The position numbers and the translations under genes are program-made. From contig NZ_CP042432.1 of NCBI RefSeq assembly GCF_008033235.1, positions 1,116,001 to 1,180,000 of the forward strand: a stretch of 64,000 nt of DNA. Reading direction: 5' to 3'. Below are positions 18,571-28,173 of this stretch, piece after piece (position 1 is the stretch's first letter; every line of letters begins with the position of its first letter). The DNA comes from Anseongella ginsenosidimutans. GTDB lineage: Bacteria > Bacteroidota > Bacteroidia > Sphingobacteriales > Sphingobacteriaceae. Under the pieces are notes generated by a model, which saw only the letters and a list, made by a program, of their open reading frames with translations, was not told the DNA's origin and made no database searches.

Positions 18571-18918
18571 TTATTGTTTGTTGCTTGGTTTCTCTTTTTT
18601 AGTGGTCATGCTCACGGCATAAGTCAGTTCTTCCCAGGTAGTGTCCAGTTTTTCAAGGACCTCCGTTCCGGTTGGAGAAAGCGAATAATATTTTCTTGGC
18701 GGCCCCGAAACGGACTCCACCCAGTTATAGCTGAGCAGCCCGTTGTTTTTCAGGCGGGTCAGAAGCGGGTACAGGGTCCCCTCCACCACCAGGAGCCGCG
18801 CTTCCCGCAGTTCTCCTATTATATCTGAGGCATAGATCTCTCCGCGGGAGATGATCGAAAGGATGCAGTATTCCAGGATCCCTTTCCTCATCTGGGTTTG
18901 TGTATTTTCGACTATCAT
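18571..18918 (-). CDS. PadR family transcriptional regulator
   Basis: Small winged-helix repressor of 115 residues. The N-terminal QMRKGILEYCILSIISRGE and VVEGTLYPLLTRLKNNGLLS segments are the PadR winged-helix hallmark, followed by SGPPRKYYSLSPTG. PadR-PspC gene pairs are frequent in Bacteroidota, and the regulator presumably controls its own operon. The start at 18918 keeps the N-terminal helix usual for the family. Confidence 0.94.
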   Translation of the reverse strand: MIVENTQTQMRKGILEYCILSIISRGEIYASDIIGELREARLLVVEGTLYPLLTRLKNNGLLSYNWVESVSGPPRKYYSLSPTGTEVLEKLDTTWEELTYAVSMTTKKEKPSNKQ

Positions 18919-18925
18919 AACAATG

Positions 18926-18957
18926 CAAAGATATATGTTTTATTTAGTACTATGCAA
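18926..18957 (-). promoter_or_regulatory. Promoter of padR-pspC
   Basis: On the minus strand TATCTTTG (18933-18926) is an exact match to the Bacteroidota -7 consensus TAnnTTTG. A weak -33-like TTGC lies about 21 bases further upstream (18957-18954). The predicted transcription start would fall almost at the padR ATG (18918), so the mRNA may be leaderless or nearly so. Box match is seen; activity is inferred. Confidence 0.5.
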
Positions 18958-19086
18958 TACCAAGTATGTGCTTATAACAGACAGCCGGTAATGTATTTGT
19001 ATCAACTATCTGTATAACAGGTAGTTAAATTTCTAATGTAAATGGTTTTTTACAATCGCCTCAGCGGTTTCAGGATGAATACGCCT

Positions 19087-20292
19087 TTAATTCAGCAGTT
19101 CAATCTCAACCCTCAGATTTTTCATCGCTTCTTTCATCTCATTGCTTTCGGTAAGCGGACGGCTTCCACCTGCGCCTGCGATGCGAATGCGGCCCGGCTC
19201 AATCCCGTGCCCGGTCAGGTAATCCCGGACGGCCGCTGCCCGGTATACGGACAGGTCAAGCAGCCAGCTTTTACTGGTGAACACGTTGGAATTTGTATGA
19301 CCGGTGATGCGGATGTACTTGTCCGCGGATTGCTGCATGAATTCCAGCAGGCGCTGGAGTTCCGAAAAGGAGTCGGGCTGAAATTCGGCCTTATTGGGAA
19401 GAAAGTGGATATTGAACAAGACCATTCGGCTACCCTTATCGGCGGGTTCAAGGCTCAATACAAGAGAAGTGTCAGCGGTTCCCGCCCTGAAGTTTAGTGT
19501 GGTCAGGAGGTAGTCCTTTTTTACTGCCGCCAGCCGGACAGCAGTATTCCGCGAAACTTCAACCGTAAAAGCGGCCGGAATGGAATCGACCAGGGCTTCC
19601 AGCAAGGAATAGCCTGTGCTGTCTTCCTCCGCATATATTTTGGCCGAAATGGGTTTGCCGGTTACTTTGTCAATGATCCGGCCTTTTATGGTCACCGAAG
19701 GCAAAACCTCACGATCGGCGTAGTGTACGATAATGCTGTGCCCTTCCCCGCCGGGATAAATATTGTCCAGTACAAGCAGGTAGGTTTCGCCTCTTTTTAC
19801 AGCGATGGGTTTACTGTAGCTTTTCCCGGGGCCCGGCGGAGCATGCAGGTTTTCGTAGTCCCGGTGCAGCCCGGTTTTGCTGCTCATGCGGAGATCGTTC
19901 CGGGCGCGATTGCTGCGAAGAGGCTTTATTCCATACCGGAAAATGGAATCGCAGGACGCCGTGCTTTCCTGCTTAAAAAGCATCCAGTCATAATCATCAG
20001 CCTGGCGAAAAGGCCGTACCTCGAAAATGACAAGCCCTTCCGCAGGTGCATTGAACCGGTACCAGACCGTATTTATTTCGGCTGGAAAAAGATGAAGGGT
20101 ATGCTCGTTCCCGTCGAATTCCTGCTTCTTTCCAGGCCCAAAGGGGCTTTTCTCATAAATGTACTCCCGTCCGGGCTTCAGCTCTATGGGATTAGCACAG
20201 TCGCCATGCTGCAGCTGTTCCCCCTGGCCCCAGGCCAGTACAGGCAGTACCAGGAATGCTGCCTGCACACTCCAGTGACAGGGGCAGGTCAT
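19087..20292 (-). CDS. OmpA-domain outer-membrane protein
   Basis: Protein of 401 residues with an N-terminal signal (AAFLVLPVLAWGQG), a middle region of beta-rich domains and a C-terminal OmpA/MotB-like peptidoglycan-binding domain. The latter is read from NIHFLPNKAEFQPDSFSEL through ITGHTNSN and the DLSVYRAAAVRDYLTGHGI segment, with the conserved Arg. It likely anchors the outer membrane to peptidoglycan. It lies 4 bases after doxX on the same strand. Specific role unknown. Confidence 0.85.
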   Translation of the reverse strand: MTCPCHWSVQAAFLVLPVLAWGQGEQLQHGDCANPIELKPGREYIYEKSPFGPGKKQEFDGNEHTLHLFPAEINTVWYRFNAPAEGLVIFEVRPFRQADDYDWMLFKQESTASCDSIFRYGIKPLRSNRARNDLRMSSKTGLHRDYENLHAPPGPGKSYSKPIAVKRGETYLLVLDNIYPGGEGHSIIVHYADREVLPSVTIKGRIIDKVTGKPISAKIYAEEDSTGYSLLEALVDSIPAAFTVEVSRNTAVRLAAVKKDYLLTTLNFRAGTADTSLVLSLEPADKGSRMVLFNIHFLPNKAEFQPDSFSELQRLLEFMQQSADKYIRITGHTNSNVFTSKSWLLDLSVYRAAAVRDYLTGHGIEPGRIRIAGAGGSRPLTESNEMKEAMKNLRVEIELLN

Positions 20293-20296
20293 ACGT

Positions 20297-20701
20297 TTAT
20301 TTTCTGTCGAGGCTGTATTTGCCCGGCCCTATAAAAAGCAGGCCGATGAATACAGCGCACATTTTCATAGCATGGGCGTAGCCTGAAAAGCCGTCGCCTC
20401 CCGTATAATGGGTAAGAGCGGCAACAAGCATCGTGAATGCCAGTAAGATACATACCGGGCGGAACGCCCAGCCGATCAGGATCAGGAAACCGCCCAGGAA
20501 TTCAGTGAAAGCAGCCAGCGCTCCCCAGATTGGTGCGCCGAAATTAATGCCGAATACGCTCATGGCGCCCCCGAGGCCGCTCCACATTTCCATTCCCCCG
20601 GTTACTTTCGGGTAGCCATGCATCATAAAAGCCAGGCCTACGACTATCCGTAAGATCAGGAGGCCGGTATCCCTGTGTTTCCCAAGTGATGATAGGATCA
20701 T
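20297..20701 (-). CDS. DoxX family membrane protein
   Basis: Four-helix membrane protein of 134 residues. The first helix with [20 protein letters not shown] and the [19 protein letters not shown] stretch are typical for DoxX. Family members are associated with redox or respiratory functions, but this one cannot be assigned further. It is the first gene of a likely two-gene unit with the OmpA-domain gene and is divergent from metG. Confidence 0.88.
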   Translation of the reverse strand: MILSSLGKHRDTGLLILRIVVGLAFMMHGYPKVTGGMEMWSGLGGAMSVFGINFGAPIWGALAAFTEFLGGFLILIGWAFRPVCILLAFTMLVAALTHYTGGDGFSGYAHAMKMCAVFIGLLFIGPGKYSLDRK

Positions 20702-20760
20702 ATTTACTCTTTTAACTGTTCAGATAACAAAAATAGTTTTTCATCTTGACAGATCAACTT

Positions 20761-20768
20761 TATCTTTG
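20761..20768 (+). promoter_or_regulatory. Promoter -7 box of metG
   Basis: TATCTTTG matches the Bacteroidota -7 consensus TAnnTTTG exactly. A T-run about 20 bases upstream stands where the -33 TTTG box would be, but is not a good match. The box covers the TTG at 20766 that could otherwise be read as the metG start, so the ATG at 20787 is the more credible start, giving a short leader. Confidence 0.5.
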
Positions 20769-20786
20769 CTGAAATCGATTCAGCTG

Positions 20787-22856
20787 ATGAGTATAAGTTC
20801 GTTCAAGCGTTTTACCGTTACCTCTGCACTTCCCTATGCCAACGGCCCCCTGCATATAGGACATATAGCCGGCGCTTATCTTCCCGCCGATATTTTTGTC
20901 CGTTACCTCCGCATGAGCGGCAAAGAGGTTGTTTACATCGGAGGCAGCGATGAACACGGGGCCGCCATTACCATCCAGGCAAAAAAGGAAGGCACTACTC
21001 CCCAGGCTATTATTGATAAATATCACGCGCTTAACAAGAAAACTTTCGAACGCTTCGGTATTTCCTTCGATATGTACCACCGGACATCCGAGCGGATTCA
21101 TCATGAACTTTCGCAGGAATTCTTCCTGACGCTGTACGAAAAAGGGGAATTCACCGAACTGGAATCGGAACAATATTATGACGAGGAGTTTGGCCAGTTC
21201 CTGGCCGACCGCTACATTACCGGCACTTGTCCGAATTGCGGCTACGAGTCGGCCTACGGCGATCAGTGTGAAAAATGCGGAACCTCGCTGAATCCTACGG
21301 ACCTGATCAACCCCAAATCAACCCTGAGCGGGAAGACGCCGGTTTTGAAAACAACAAAACACTGGTACCTGCCCCTGGATAAATACCAGCCCTGGCTGGA
21401 AAAATGGCTGCTGGAAGGGAAAAAAGATAAATGGAAATCCAATGTCTATGGTCAGTGCAGTTCATGGCTGAAATCGGGCCTGCAGCCGCGCGCCATGACC
21501 CGTGACCTCGATTGGGGGGTGGACGTTCCGCTGAAGGAAGCGGCCGGAAAAAAATTGTACGTCTGGCTGGATGCCCCCATCGGCTATATTTCTTCCACCA
21601 AGCAATGGGCGCTGGACACGGGGAAGGACTGGGAACCCTACTGGAAAAAGCAGGCGAATCCGGAAGATAACAGCTGCCTGGTTCATTTCATAGGAAAAGA
21701 CAACATCGTATTTCATTGCATCACCTTTCCAGCGATCCTGCATGCGCATGGTGATTATATTTTGCCGGAACATGTGCCCGCCAATGAATTTCTGAACCTG
21801 GAAGGCAATAAACTTTCCACCTCCCGCAACTGGGCGGTTTGGCTGAATGAATACCTGGACGAATTCCCGGGCAAGGAGGATGAGCTGCGTTACGCCCTGG
21901 CATCCATTCTTCCCGAGACCAAAGACAGCGAATTTACCTGGAAAGACTACCAGGCGCGCAATAATAACGAGCTGCTTGCCATTTTTGGCAATTTTGTAAA
22001 CCGGGTGGCGGTGCTTACGCATAAGTATTTCGGCGGAAAAATCCCCGCTGCCGGCGACCTTCAACCTGTTGACCGCGAAACCCTGCAAGAGCTGGCTACC
22101 TATCCGGGCAAAATAGGAGCGGCTATTGAACAGTTCCGTTTCCGGGAAGCCCTGGGGGAGTTCATGAACCTGGCCCGGCTCGGAAATAAGTACCTGGCCG
22201 ATACCGAACCCTGGAAACTGGCTAAAACAGACATGGAACGGGTTGCTGCCATCCTGAACACCGGGGCGCAGATCGCCGCGAGTCTGTCGGTGCTGAGCGA
22301 GCCCTTCCTGCCTTTCACCGCGGCCAGGCTCCGGAACATGCTGCAGCTTCCGGTAAAGAGCTGGGAAGAGGCCGGCCAAAGCGATTTGCTGCCGGAAGGC
22401 CATCAGCTGCGCGACGCCGAACTCCTTTTTGAAAGGATCGATGACAGCGTAGTGGAAGCCCAGGTGCAGAAACTTCAAAATTCCCGAAAGCAGAATGAGC
22501 TGGCACAACAGGAAGTAACGCCTTCCAAGGAACTGATCGGGTACGAGGACTTCGCAAAAATGGATATTCGCACAGGGACTATTCTGGAGGCGGAAAAGGT
22601 GGCAAAAACAAAGAAATTGCTGAAACTGAAGATCGATACCGGCATTGACCGGCGGACCGTCGTTTCGGGCATCGCCGAATTTTTTAAACCGGAAGAAATC
22701 ATCGGCAAACAGGTAAGTATCCTGGTAAACCTGGCTCCCCGCGAGATCCGGGGCATCCAGTCCCAGGGCATGATCCTGATGGCCGAAGACAAAGACGGCC
22801 GGCTGCGGTTCATGACGCCCCATGAACATACCGCCAACGGAAGTATCGTTTCATGA
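20787..22856 (+). CDS. metG: Methionyl-tRNA synthetase
   Basis: Class I aminoacyl-tRNA synthetase that charges tRNA-Met; about 689 residues from the ATG at 20787. The HIGH motif is in [11 protein letters not shown], the zinc-knuckle cysteines in [18 protein letters not shown], and the KMSKS equivalent reads KLSTS. An anticodon-binding helical domain follows, and the C-terminus carries the EMAP-II-like tRNA-binding OB fold ([18 protein letters not shown]). An earlier TTG at 20766 lies in the promoter box. The stop overlaps the next gene by 4 bases (ATGA). Confidence 0.97.
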   Translation: MSISSFKRFTVTSALPYANGPLHIGHIAGAYLPADIFVRYLRMSGKEVVYIGGSDEHGAAITIQAKKEGTTPQAIIDKYHALNKKTFERFGISFDMYHRTSERIHHELSQEFFLTLYEKGEFTELESEQYYDEEFGQFLADRYITGTCPNCGYESAYGDQCEKCGTSLNPTDLINPKSTLSGKTPVLKTTKHWYLPLDKYQPWLEKWLLEGKKDKWKSNVYGQCSSWLKSGLQPRAMTRDLDWGVDVPLKEAAGKKLYVWLDAPIGYISSTKQWALDTGKDWEPYWKKQANPEDNSCLVHFIGKDNIVFHCITFPAILHAHGDYILPEHVPANEFLNLEGNKLSTSRNWAVWLNEYLDEFPGKEDELRYALASILPETKDSEFTWKDYQARNNNELLAIFGNFVNRVAVLTHKYFGGKIPAAGDLQPVDRETLQELATYPGKIGAAIEQFRFREALGEFMNLARLGNKYLADTEPWKLAKTDMERVAAILNTGAQIAASLSVLSEPFLPFTAARLRNMLQLPVKSWEEAGQSDLLPEGHQLRDAELLFERIDDSVVEAQVQKLQNSRKQNELAQQEVTPSKELIGYEDFAKMDIRTGTILEAEKVAKTKKLLKLKIDTGIDRRTVVSGIAEFFKPEEIIGKQVSILVNLAPREIRGIQSQGMILMAEDKDGRLRFMTPHEHTANGSIVS

Positions 22857-24409
22857 GGCCGCGCGGTTCATACCTGGCAGCCGCCCTGATGACCGCGATC
22901 TTTGCCGCTATCATACTTACCTGTACAAGCCCTTCATCCCGGCGCTCCCCGGAAAGAAAGGTGGCCGAAAAATATTGCGCTTCCTGCCACAAGTTCCCCG
23001 AACCCGAATTGCTGGATAAAAACACCTGGCTGAACAGCGTACTGCCGGCAATGGGCCCCAGGCTAGGCATCTACCAATACCTGGGTGAAAATTATCCCGC
23101 TCCCGGCCGCGGCGTCATTGCCACTCCAAAAGGAACCTTCCCTGATGAACCGTTGTTAAGTACAGAAGAATGGGAAGCCATCCTCAGCTATTACCGCCAG
23201 AACGCGCCGGATACGCTGCCCGTTCCTTCGCGGCAAACACCGGAAGACACCACAAGGCTGTTTGCAACGCATTTTCCCGCTGCCATTGAAACCGAACCGG
23301 GCACCCTCGGCCTTTTTATAGACGGCGCAGCAGGGCGGCTGCTGGTAGCCAACGCTTCCGCCGGAACAATGGAGTTTTACGATCCTTCCCTGAAGCTCCA
23401 AAAGAAAATAGCGATGAAACGCCCGGTGGTTTATATCGAAAAGGCCGCTTCGTTTACATCCGGCCGGAAGAATTCCGCCTCCCGCCCGGAAGCCGGCGAG
23501 AATTATCTTCTTACCGATATCGGCACTTATTTTCCCAGCGATTTCAAGGAAGGCGCCGCCTGGACCCTGGACAGCTCCGGCAACCCCGAAAAACTTATTC
23601 AGATGCTTGGACGGCCGGTGCAGATCCGCCCTGCCGACCTGGATACCAACGGAACAACCGATTACCTGATCTGCGCCTACGGCCTCTTCGACGGCGAACT
23701 CGCCTGGTATTCCAGCCCCCGCAAAAAATACGTAATCCGCAAGGCGCCCGGCGCCATCCAGGCCGAAATAAGCGATGTAAACCAGGACGGCCGCCCCGAC
23801 GTATGGGCCCTCTTTGCCCAGGGAGACGAAGGCCTGTATTTATTCATGAACAGAGGCGGCCGGGGATTTGAAGAAAAACGCCTGCTCCGTTTTCCCCCGT
23901 CCCAGGGTTCTTCCTCCTTTGAACTGCAGGATTTTAACGATGACGGACACACCGATATCCTCTACACCAGCGGCGATAATGCCGATTTTTCCCTCATACT
24001 TAAGCCCTACCACGGGGTGTATATTTACCTGAACGACGGCCGTGGAAATTTCGAAAAAGCATGGTTTTACCCGGTAAATGGCGCCTATAAAGCTCTTTCC
24101 CGCGACTTTGACCTTGACGGCGACCCGGATATTATCAGTATTGCCTATTTCCCGGACCCGGAACGCCGTCCCGGCGAATCCCTATTGTACTTTGAAAACA
24201 AAGGCAGCATGCAATTTGCCCCCCATTGGGTTCCCGGCGCTGCAGCCGGCCGGTGGATCAATATGCAGGCCGGCGACCTGGATGCAGACGGCGATACAGA
24301 CATCGCCCTTGGCAATTTTACCGCATCCCGCGACCAGCTGATGAAGCAATATCCGGGAAAATGGCGAAACACCGCGCCTTTCCTGCTCCTGGAGAATAAA
24401 ACGCGCTAA
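22853..24409 (+). CDS. Lipoprotein with CxxCH haem motif and FG-GAP/VCBS-like repeats
   Basis: Exported protein of 518 residues. A lipoprotein signal ends at Cys24 (IILTC). A c-type haem motif CASCH (Cys43, Cys46, His47) follows, with a possible distal Met in LPAMGPRLG. The rest is a probable beta-propeller of repeated Asp-rich Ca-binding loops such as [37 protein letters not shown] and DLDADGDTD. It could be a periplasmic or surface electron-transfer or binding protein. The ATG overlaps the metG stop, although no functional link is evident. Confidence 0.85.
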   Translation: MRPRGSYLAAALMTAIFAAIILTCTSPSSRRSPERKVAEKYCASCHKFPEPELLDKNTWLNSVLPAMGPRLGIYQYLGENYPAPGRGVIATPKGTFPDEPLLSTEEWEAILSYYRQNAPDTLPVPSRQTPEDTTRLFATHFPAAIETEPGTLGLFIDGAAGRLLVANASAGTMEFYDPSLKLQKKIAMKRPVVYIEKAASFTSGRKNSASRPEAGENYLLTDIGTYFPSDFKEGAAWTLDSSGNPEKLIQMLGRPVQIRPADLDTNGTTDYLICAYGLFDGELAWYSSPRKKYVIRKAPGAIQAEISDVNQDGRPDVWALFAQGDEGLYLFMNRGGRGFEEKRLLRFPPSQGSSSFELQDFNDDGHTDILYTSGDNADFSLILKPYHGVYIYLNDGRGNFEKAWFYPVNGAYKALSRDFDLDGDPDIISIAYFPDPERRPGESLLYFENKGSMQFAPHWVPGAAAGRWINMQAGDLDADGDTDIALGNFTASRDQLMKQYPGKWRNTAPFLLLENKTR

Positions 24410-24505
24410 AAGCCCGGACAGCGTTTTTTCCATCGGCCCAGCATCGATTCGAATGCCTTGTTTGATTCAAATGCTTTGCCTGCATCACCGGATTTCAGGT
24501 CCTGT

Positions 24506-24865
24506 CTACAGAAAATCTTCCCTCGCAGGGGCAAAAACATCTATCAGCATTCCTTCCTCCAGGCATTCGCAGCCGTGAGGAATCCCCGCCGTCACAAAAA
24601 AGCCATCCCCCTGGTTCAGGATTTTTTCTTTCCCGTTGATAAGCACTTTAAAGCGCCCGGAAGCGACATAACTGGCCTGCACATGCGGATGATTATGCAA
24701 GGTCCCGACCGCCCCTTTCCGGAAAGCGATCTTTGCCATCATCAGCTGCCCGTTATGACCCAGAAGCTGCCTTTCAATCCCTTCATCCGCCTGCTGCCAG
24801 TCTTGTTCCTCCGAAAGCAGAAATTCCTTGCTCTGTTTTTCCATTTGCTTTATAAACTTTGCCAT
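24506..24865 (-). CDS. Cupin domain protein
   Basis: Small single-domain cupin of 119 residues. The metal-site motif of the first cupin box reads GTLHNHPHVQASYVASGRF, and the second box follows at GDGFFVTAGIPHGCECLEEG. Such proteins bind sugars or act as small regulators or isomerases; no specific role can be assigned. It is convergent with the preceding lipoprotein gene. Confidence 0.88.
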   Translation of the reverse strand: MAKFIKQMEKQSKEFLLSEEQDWQQADEGIERQLLGHNGQLMMAKIAFRKGAVGTLHNHPHVQASYVASGRFKVLINGKEKILNQGDGFFVTAGIPHGCECLEEGMLIDVFAPAREDFL

Positions 24866-24938
24866 TCCTCCGGCGCCGCCGGCAACCTGCCGAAAATAAA
24901 AATAAAATTGACACGGAAGCCGCCCAAGTTAAAATGCC

Positions 24939-24970
24939 CTTGCCGATCGCCGGAAAAACTCGTAATTTTG
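24939..24970 (+). promoter_or_regulatory. Promoter of tRNA-Arg
   Basis: TAATTTTG at 24963-24970 matches the TAnnTTTG -7 box and CTTG at 24939-24942 is a near match to the -33 TTTG, with a 20-base spacer. The expected start near 24976 would leave a leader of about 43 bases before the tRNA. Confidence 0.55.
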
Positions 24971-25018
24971 CCCTCTGCAATTTCGGGTTTGCCTTTCTTC
25001 GGCCCCGGACCTGCTGAT

Positions 25019-25090
25019 GGCCCTGTAGTTCAACGGATAGAATAGAAGTTTCCTAAACTTTAGATATGGGTTCGATTCCCGTCGGGGCTA
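25019..25090 (+). tRNA. tRNA-Arg (anticodon CCT)
   Basis: Cloverleaf folds by eye: acceptor GGCCCTG pairs with CGGGGCT (25083-25089) with G-U wobbles at pairs 1 and 6; D-arm GTTC/GAAT; anticodon arm GAAGT / ACTTT with loop TTCCTAA, giving anticodon CCT; T-arm ATGGG / CCCGT with loop TTCGATT. Discriminator base is A at 25090; CCA is not encoded. It reads AGG codons. A strong hairpin terminator follows. tRNA genes like this are common integration sites, which fits the accessory region downstream. Confidence 0.93.
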
Positions 25091-25113
25091 CATTATCAAT
25101 AACAAGAAGTATT

Positions 25114-25148
25114 AAAATCCTGAAAATCATATGATTGAAGGATTTTTT
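25114..25148 (+). terminator. Rho-independent terminator after tRNA-Arg
   Basis: Arms AAAATCCT (25114-25121) and AGGATTTT (25139-25146) enclose an inner AATCAT/ATGATT pair, followed by more Ts. It lies 24 bases beyond the tRNA 3' end. Confidence 0.75.
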
Positions 25149-25258
25149 GCTTTAGGGAAATCGGAAATCGAGTCTACCTAAAAGCAGATTACCGTCGATG
25201 AGGTGTCGGAAGAACGAATTTCACCCGGTGAAATAGCCGATTTTATAGAAAGCAAATA

Positions 25259-25803
25259 CTAGCTTTTCGGAAATTGAGTTTGTAGTACCAGTTTTTTCAT
25301 CTCGTATTCATCCGGACTACCATTTTTGAGTAGGTTAGCCTGCCTAACGATTAATTTTTCAACCTCCCGGAGCGTTACTTCCGGACGACTGCCACAGTAG
25401 GAAGCCTGATACAGATAGCGGGTACTATCAGTGAAAAAAGTGTGTTACTGTCAAGTTCAAGAACAAATCCGCTATGGTTACCCGCATAATGTGCCAACAT
25501 CAACAAGTTTTCGCGATCTTCTATTAGCGATAAAGAAACCAAATTGGCATTCATATACCAGCTCAGGATGTTTTTGCGGGGTTTTTTCTGATCCTCTTCC
25601 CAGCGGGCTACTCCGGTATTCCGAACTTCTTTTACAATGTCTGCAAACTCGGCAAGTTTCTTGAATGGGTTGATTTACTGGTGATCGCTGTAATAGGGTT
25701 GTGTCTCAAATGGGTCGTTGAGTGCGTACGGCTGGCTAAATCTTATTTTTTGATTTTGCAGGATATCGATCCTTGTACTGGTGACGAATTTATATAACTT
25801 CAT
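25259..25803 (-). pseudogene. DUF2971 family protein, decayed
   Basis: The minus-strand ATG at 25803 starts a frame typical of DUF2971 (KLYKFVTSTRIDILQ, then FSQPYALNDPFETQPYY). A TAA at codon 43 (25677-25675) interrupts it. The same frame continues with SLIEDRENLLMLAHYAGNHS and GFVLELDSNTLF, then is lost at a run of six Ts (25439-25434). After a one-base shift the expected YLYQASYCGSRPEVTLREVE stretch continues to a stop at 25259. So one nonsense codon and one frameshift are visible. Members occur in phage and defence regions, but function is unknown. Confidence 0.8.
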
Positions 25804-25873
25804 CAGATAAAATGCCTTGCTGTCGGTATTCAGCAGAGATCACCGGTTATACCTAGTGTGCATATATAGCCAT

Positions 25874-26173
25874 TTACAGAAAAGTCAGCCCGATTCTTTT
25901 ATTCAGTCCCTGCTCAAAAATTCGTATAAGCGTAGAAAGCTGGATATTACCCCTGGCGTTTTCCAATTTTGATATATAGCTCTTTTTCGTCCCCGAACGC
26001 TCTGCCAATTGCTCTTGCGTCAGTTTAGCCGCTTTTCTGGCTTCCTTCAGCATCTCGCTGATAATAAACATCTGCACGTTCTCTTCATAAGCATTACGGG
26101 ACCGGGAACCAATCTTGCCATGCTCCTGTTCGATCAACTCCTCAAAATTTGTGATATTATGATACTTTTTCAT
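25874..26173 (-). CDS. XRE-family antitoxin (HigA-like)
   Basis: Antitoxin of 99 residues with a C-terminal helix-turn-helix XRE domain: AAKLTQEQLAERSGTKKSYI followed by SKLENARGNIQLSTLIRIFE. The N-terminal part with Glu/Asn-rich helices probably neutralises the toxin. It overlaps the end of the toxin gene by 17 bases. Toxin-first order is characteristic of higBA pairs. It should bind the palindrome upstream of the toxin gene. Confidence 0.9.
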   Translation of the reverse strand: MKKYHNITNFEELIEQEHGKIGSRSRNAYEENVQMFIISEMLKEARKAAKLTQEQLAERSGTKKSYISKLENARGNIQLSTLIRIFEQGLNKRIGLTFL

Positions 26174-26507
26174 CTTGTTTGCTTTTAAAATATGCTTTTT
26201 TTAATTCAATCGCTTTATCCAATTCCTTTAGCGGTGTCTTTTGACTCTTCTTCTGGAAAGCATTAAATAGCACCACCAGCTTATCCCTATCAAAACAGCA
26301 AAAAATCCGATAAATATCCGACTGATAGGCTACCCTGATTTCATATAAACCATCTGTGGCCGTTAAATGCTTCAAAAGTTTTTCCGGAACCCTGTCCACC
26401 TGTTTAATGAGTTCAAGCGTATACTGTATCTTGGTTTTGACCTTATCATCTTGCTGCTGATAAAACTCCATAAAATGGGATCCATAAAAAATGATTTGCC
26501 TTACCAT
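26157..26507 (-). CDS. HigB/Gp49-like toxin of type II toxin-antitoxin pair
   Basis: RelE-superfamily toxin, predicted to be a ribosome-dependent mRNA endonuclease. It has 116 residues from the ATG at 26507; a GTG two codons earlier (26513) is the alternative. The family pattern is clear in GLYEIRVAYQSDIYRIFCCF and LFNAFQKKSQKTPLKELDKA, which resembles phage Gp49-like/HigB proteins. The antitoxin gene overlaps its 3' end. No catalytic test is possible from sequence. Confidence 0.88.
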   Translation of the reverse strand: MVRQIIFYGSHFMEFYQQQDDKVKTKIQYTLELIKQVDRVPEKLLKHLTATDGLYEIRVAYQSDIYRIFCCFDRDKLVVLFNAFQKKSQKTPLKELDKAIELKKAYFKSKQDEKVS

Positions 26508-26516
26508 TGACACAAA

Positions 26517-26534
26517 GTTATCTTAAAAGATAAC
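26517..26534. promoter_or_regulatory. Likely autoregulatory operator of the toxin-antitoxin operon
   Basis: A perfect inverted repeat with arms GTTATCTT and AAGATAAC and a 2-base centre lies 10 bases upstream of the toxin ATG. Position and symmetry fit an XRE-antitoxin binding site. The arm length and match are seen; binding is inferred. Confidence 0.6.
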
Positions 26535-26847
26535 AATATCAAAATTTATTTTTCTCTGAATGGGTTACGGTTTGATCAACTGACCTATCCTCATTTGTCC
26601 ATGGAGGTCAAATGGCAATCAGTTGTTTTATTCAATATAAGCAGATGATGGCCCCCAAGGAATTTCTGCGACAAGCTGTCGCAGATTTTGTGAGGAGCAT
26701 ATTGGTTGTAAAACCGGCACATATCGCAAAGATTCCCGGCAGGGAAACCGCTTCTCCGTGGGAATTCTGTCTGCGCACCCAAACTTTTCTGTGTTTGAAC
26801 AATTTTTTGGCCTACCGCAAAATAGCGCCTTAATATCCACAGCCAAT
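26535..26847. other. Gene-free stretch with one strong hairpin
   Basis: I see no gene supported on either strand. The notable element is a perfect 9-bp hairpin, arms TCTGCGACA (26665-26673) and TGTCGCAGA (26677-26685) with a 3-base loop, followed by TTTT on the plus strand. It could be a terminator for plus-strand transcription; on the minus strand it lies about 160 bases past the end of the neighbouring gene. Confidence 0.5.
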
Positions 26848-28152
26848 CTATGGAAGTTGCTGATCTTCCAATGAAAAGTCATCTTCAAAGGCTGTTTGAC
26901 CGTCTCCATCAGTTAACCGCACATAATCCAGGGAGCCGGTTCCCTCGAATAAATAAACCAGGCCCATTATTTCGCCAAAATCTTCTTTAAAGGTTTCCCT
27001 GAAAACTATTTCACCATTCAGGCTGATTTTAGCCAGATTGCTTTCCACCGTTATATCCACATCTTGCCACTCATAAGGGACTACTCCTAGTGCCGAAAGA
27101 TTATTATTCTCTCCGCTGCGAACGATCTCTCCCATTTTATAGCTGGCATTTCGCTCACAGCCCTTGTTTTGAAGATTTACCCAAAAGACGTGCTTTTCGG
27201 TGACGACCATTACCTGCATCCAGGGGCATAAACGGTTTGTCATGCTGTCCACCTTCATGCGGGAAACAAGGCTGAAATCACCCGAAGACACATTGAACTT
27301 GCGGCTGTTGCTGATCCTTGTGAAAAAATCCCTGGAAAGATCTACATTTCGCTTTCGCAATAACGCTTTCGTGAACAGCAAGTACCCGTCCTGAATAAAG
27401 GCTTCATCTTTAAAATCTACCGGCTCTTCCTTATAACTGTAATATAGATGAGGCTCCCAGCCATCACTGAGGATGTGAACGGGCTGCAGGGCAATCACAG
27501 AATCGTTGGCGATAAGCCTGGCCCTGTGATATCCTGATTCATAATAGATGCTCGTATAATAATGACCCTCCGGATCAATCGCCGCCTTGTAAAAATCATT
27601 CCATGTTTGCTGTATAAAAAAGCTGTCGGCATCAACCTGAGACAGGTCATAATTAAAAATTACCGTATTGGGTATTCCGGAAGTCACTGTTTTTTGTGTG
27701 GAAAAGTGAACAGGTCCCTTTACTTGCAAGCTTTGAGACATTGCGCTGTTTTTGGAGTTTGTTCCAATTTCCATCATATTCATTGTAATCAATGATGTGA
27801 CAATCAGTACGATGAGCGCTGCCATTATGAACACAGCGCGGCGTCGGTTTGTAAAGCGTCCGGGATGTTCCTGAGCCTGCAGGGGATTGCGCATCTTGAA
27901 ATCCTGCCAGTCTTTATAATCCAAAACCTTTGCCAACGCGTTGAGCGTTTCCACTTGAGGCCGCTCTTTAAAATTGCCCTTCCAAAGGCGTTTCAGCGTT
28001 GAAAGGCTCAGGTTAACGGCTGTGTTCTCTTCAATGTACACAGCTAACGACTCCAAATCCCTCTGGGTATAACCATTGCCGCTTCCGAAGGCGAACTTCT
28101 TTTCTATTTGCCTCTTGCAGACTTCGATATATTCCCGCTCATCAAATGCCAT
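26848..28152 (-). CDS. Membrane-tethered HTH protein with extracytoplasmic PKD-like/concanavalin-like region
   Basis: One-component regulator-like protein of about 434 residues from the ATG at 28152 (a start 7 codons earlier is possible). The N-terminal region has a helix-turn-helix typical of Bacteroidota (YTQRDLESLAVYIEENTAVN, then LSLSTLKRLWKG). One transmembrane helix follows (AVFIMAALIVLIVTSLITMN). The outer part starts with a beta domain (GIPNTVIFNYDLSQVDADSF, FIQQTWNDF) and ends with a concanavalin-like domain (EWQDVDITV, KISLNGEIVF, LFEGTGSLDYVRL). It is divergent from the secreted concanavalin-like gene. Role as a sensor is inferred. Confidence 0.75.
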   Translation of the reverse strand: MAFDEREYIEVCKRQIEKKFAFGSGNGYTQRDLESLAVYIEENTAVNLSLSTLKRLWKGNFKERPQVETLNALAKVLDYKDWQDFKMRNPLQAQEHPGRFTNRRRAVFIMAALIVLIVTSLITMNMMEIGTNSKNSAMSQSLQVKGPVHFSTQKTVTSGIPNTVIFNYDLSQVDADSFFIQQTWNDFYKAAIDPEGHYYTSIYYESGYHRARLIANDSVIALQPVHILSDGWEPHLYYSYKEEPVDFKDEAFIQDGYLLFTKALLRKRNVDLSRDFFTRISNSRKFNVSSGDFSLVSRMKVDSMTNRLCPWMQVMVVTEKHVFWVNLQNKGCERNASYKMGEIVRSGENNNLSALGVVPYEWQDVDITVESNLAKISLNGEIVFRETFKEDFGEIMGLVYLFEGTGSLDYVRLTDGDGQTAFEDDFSLEDQQLP

Positions 28153-28173
28153 ATTCGGTGATACTACGGTCAA

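Noticed and set aside
21462-22829. A 455-codon open frame on the minus strand opposite metG
   Set aside because: It is antisense to a gene with complete family motifs and has no family pattern of its own.
25431-25664. A 77-codon plus-strand frame beside the tRNA
   Set aside because: It is the antisense reading of the decayed DUF2971 gene.
26612-26833. A 73-codon plus-strand frame in the gene-free stretch
   Set aside because: No recognisable domain, no ribosome site, and a strong hairpin lies inside it.
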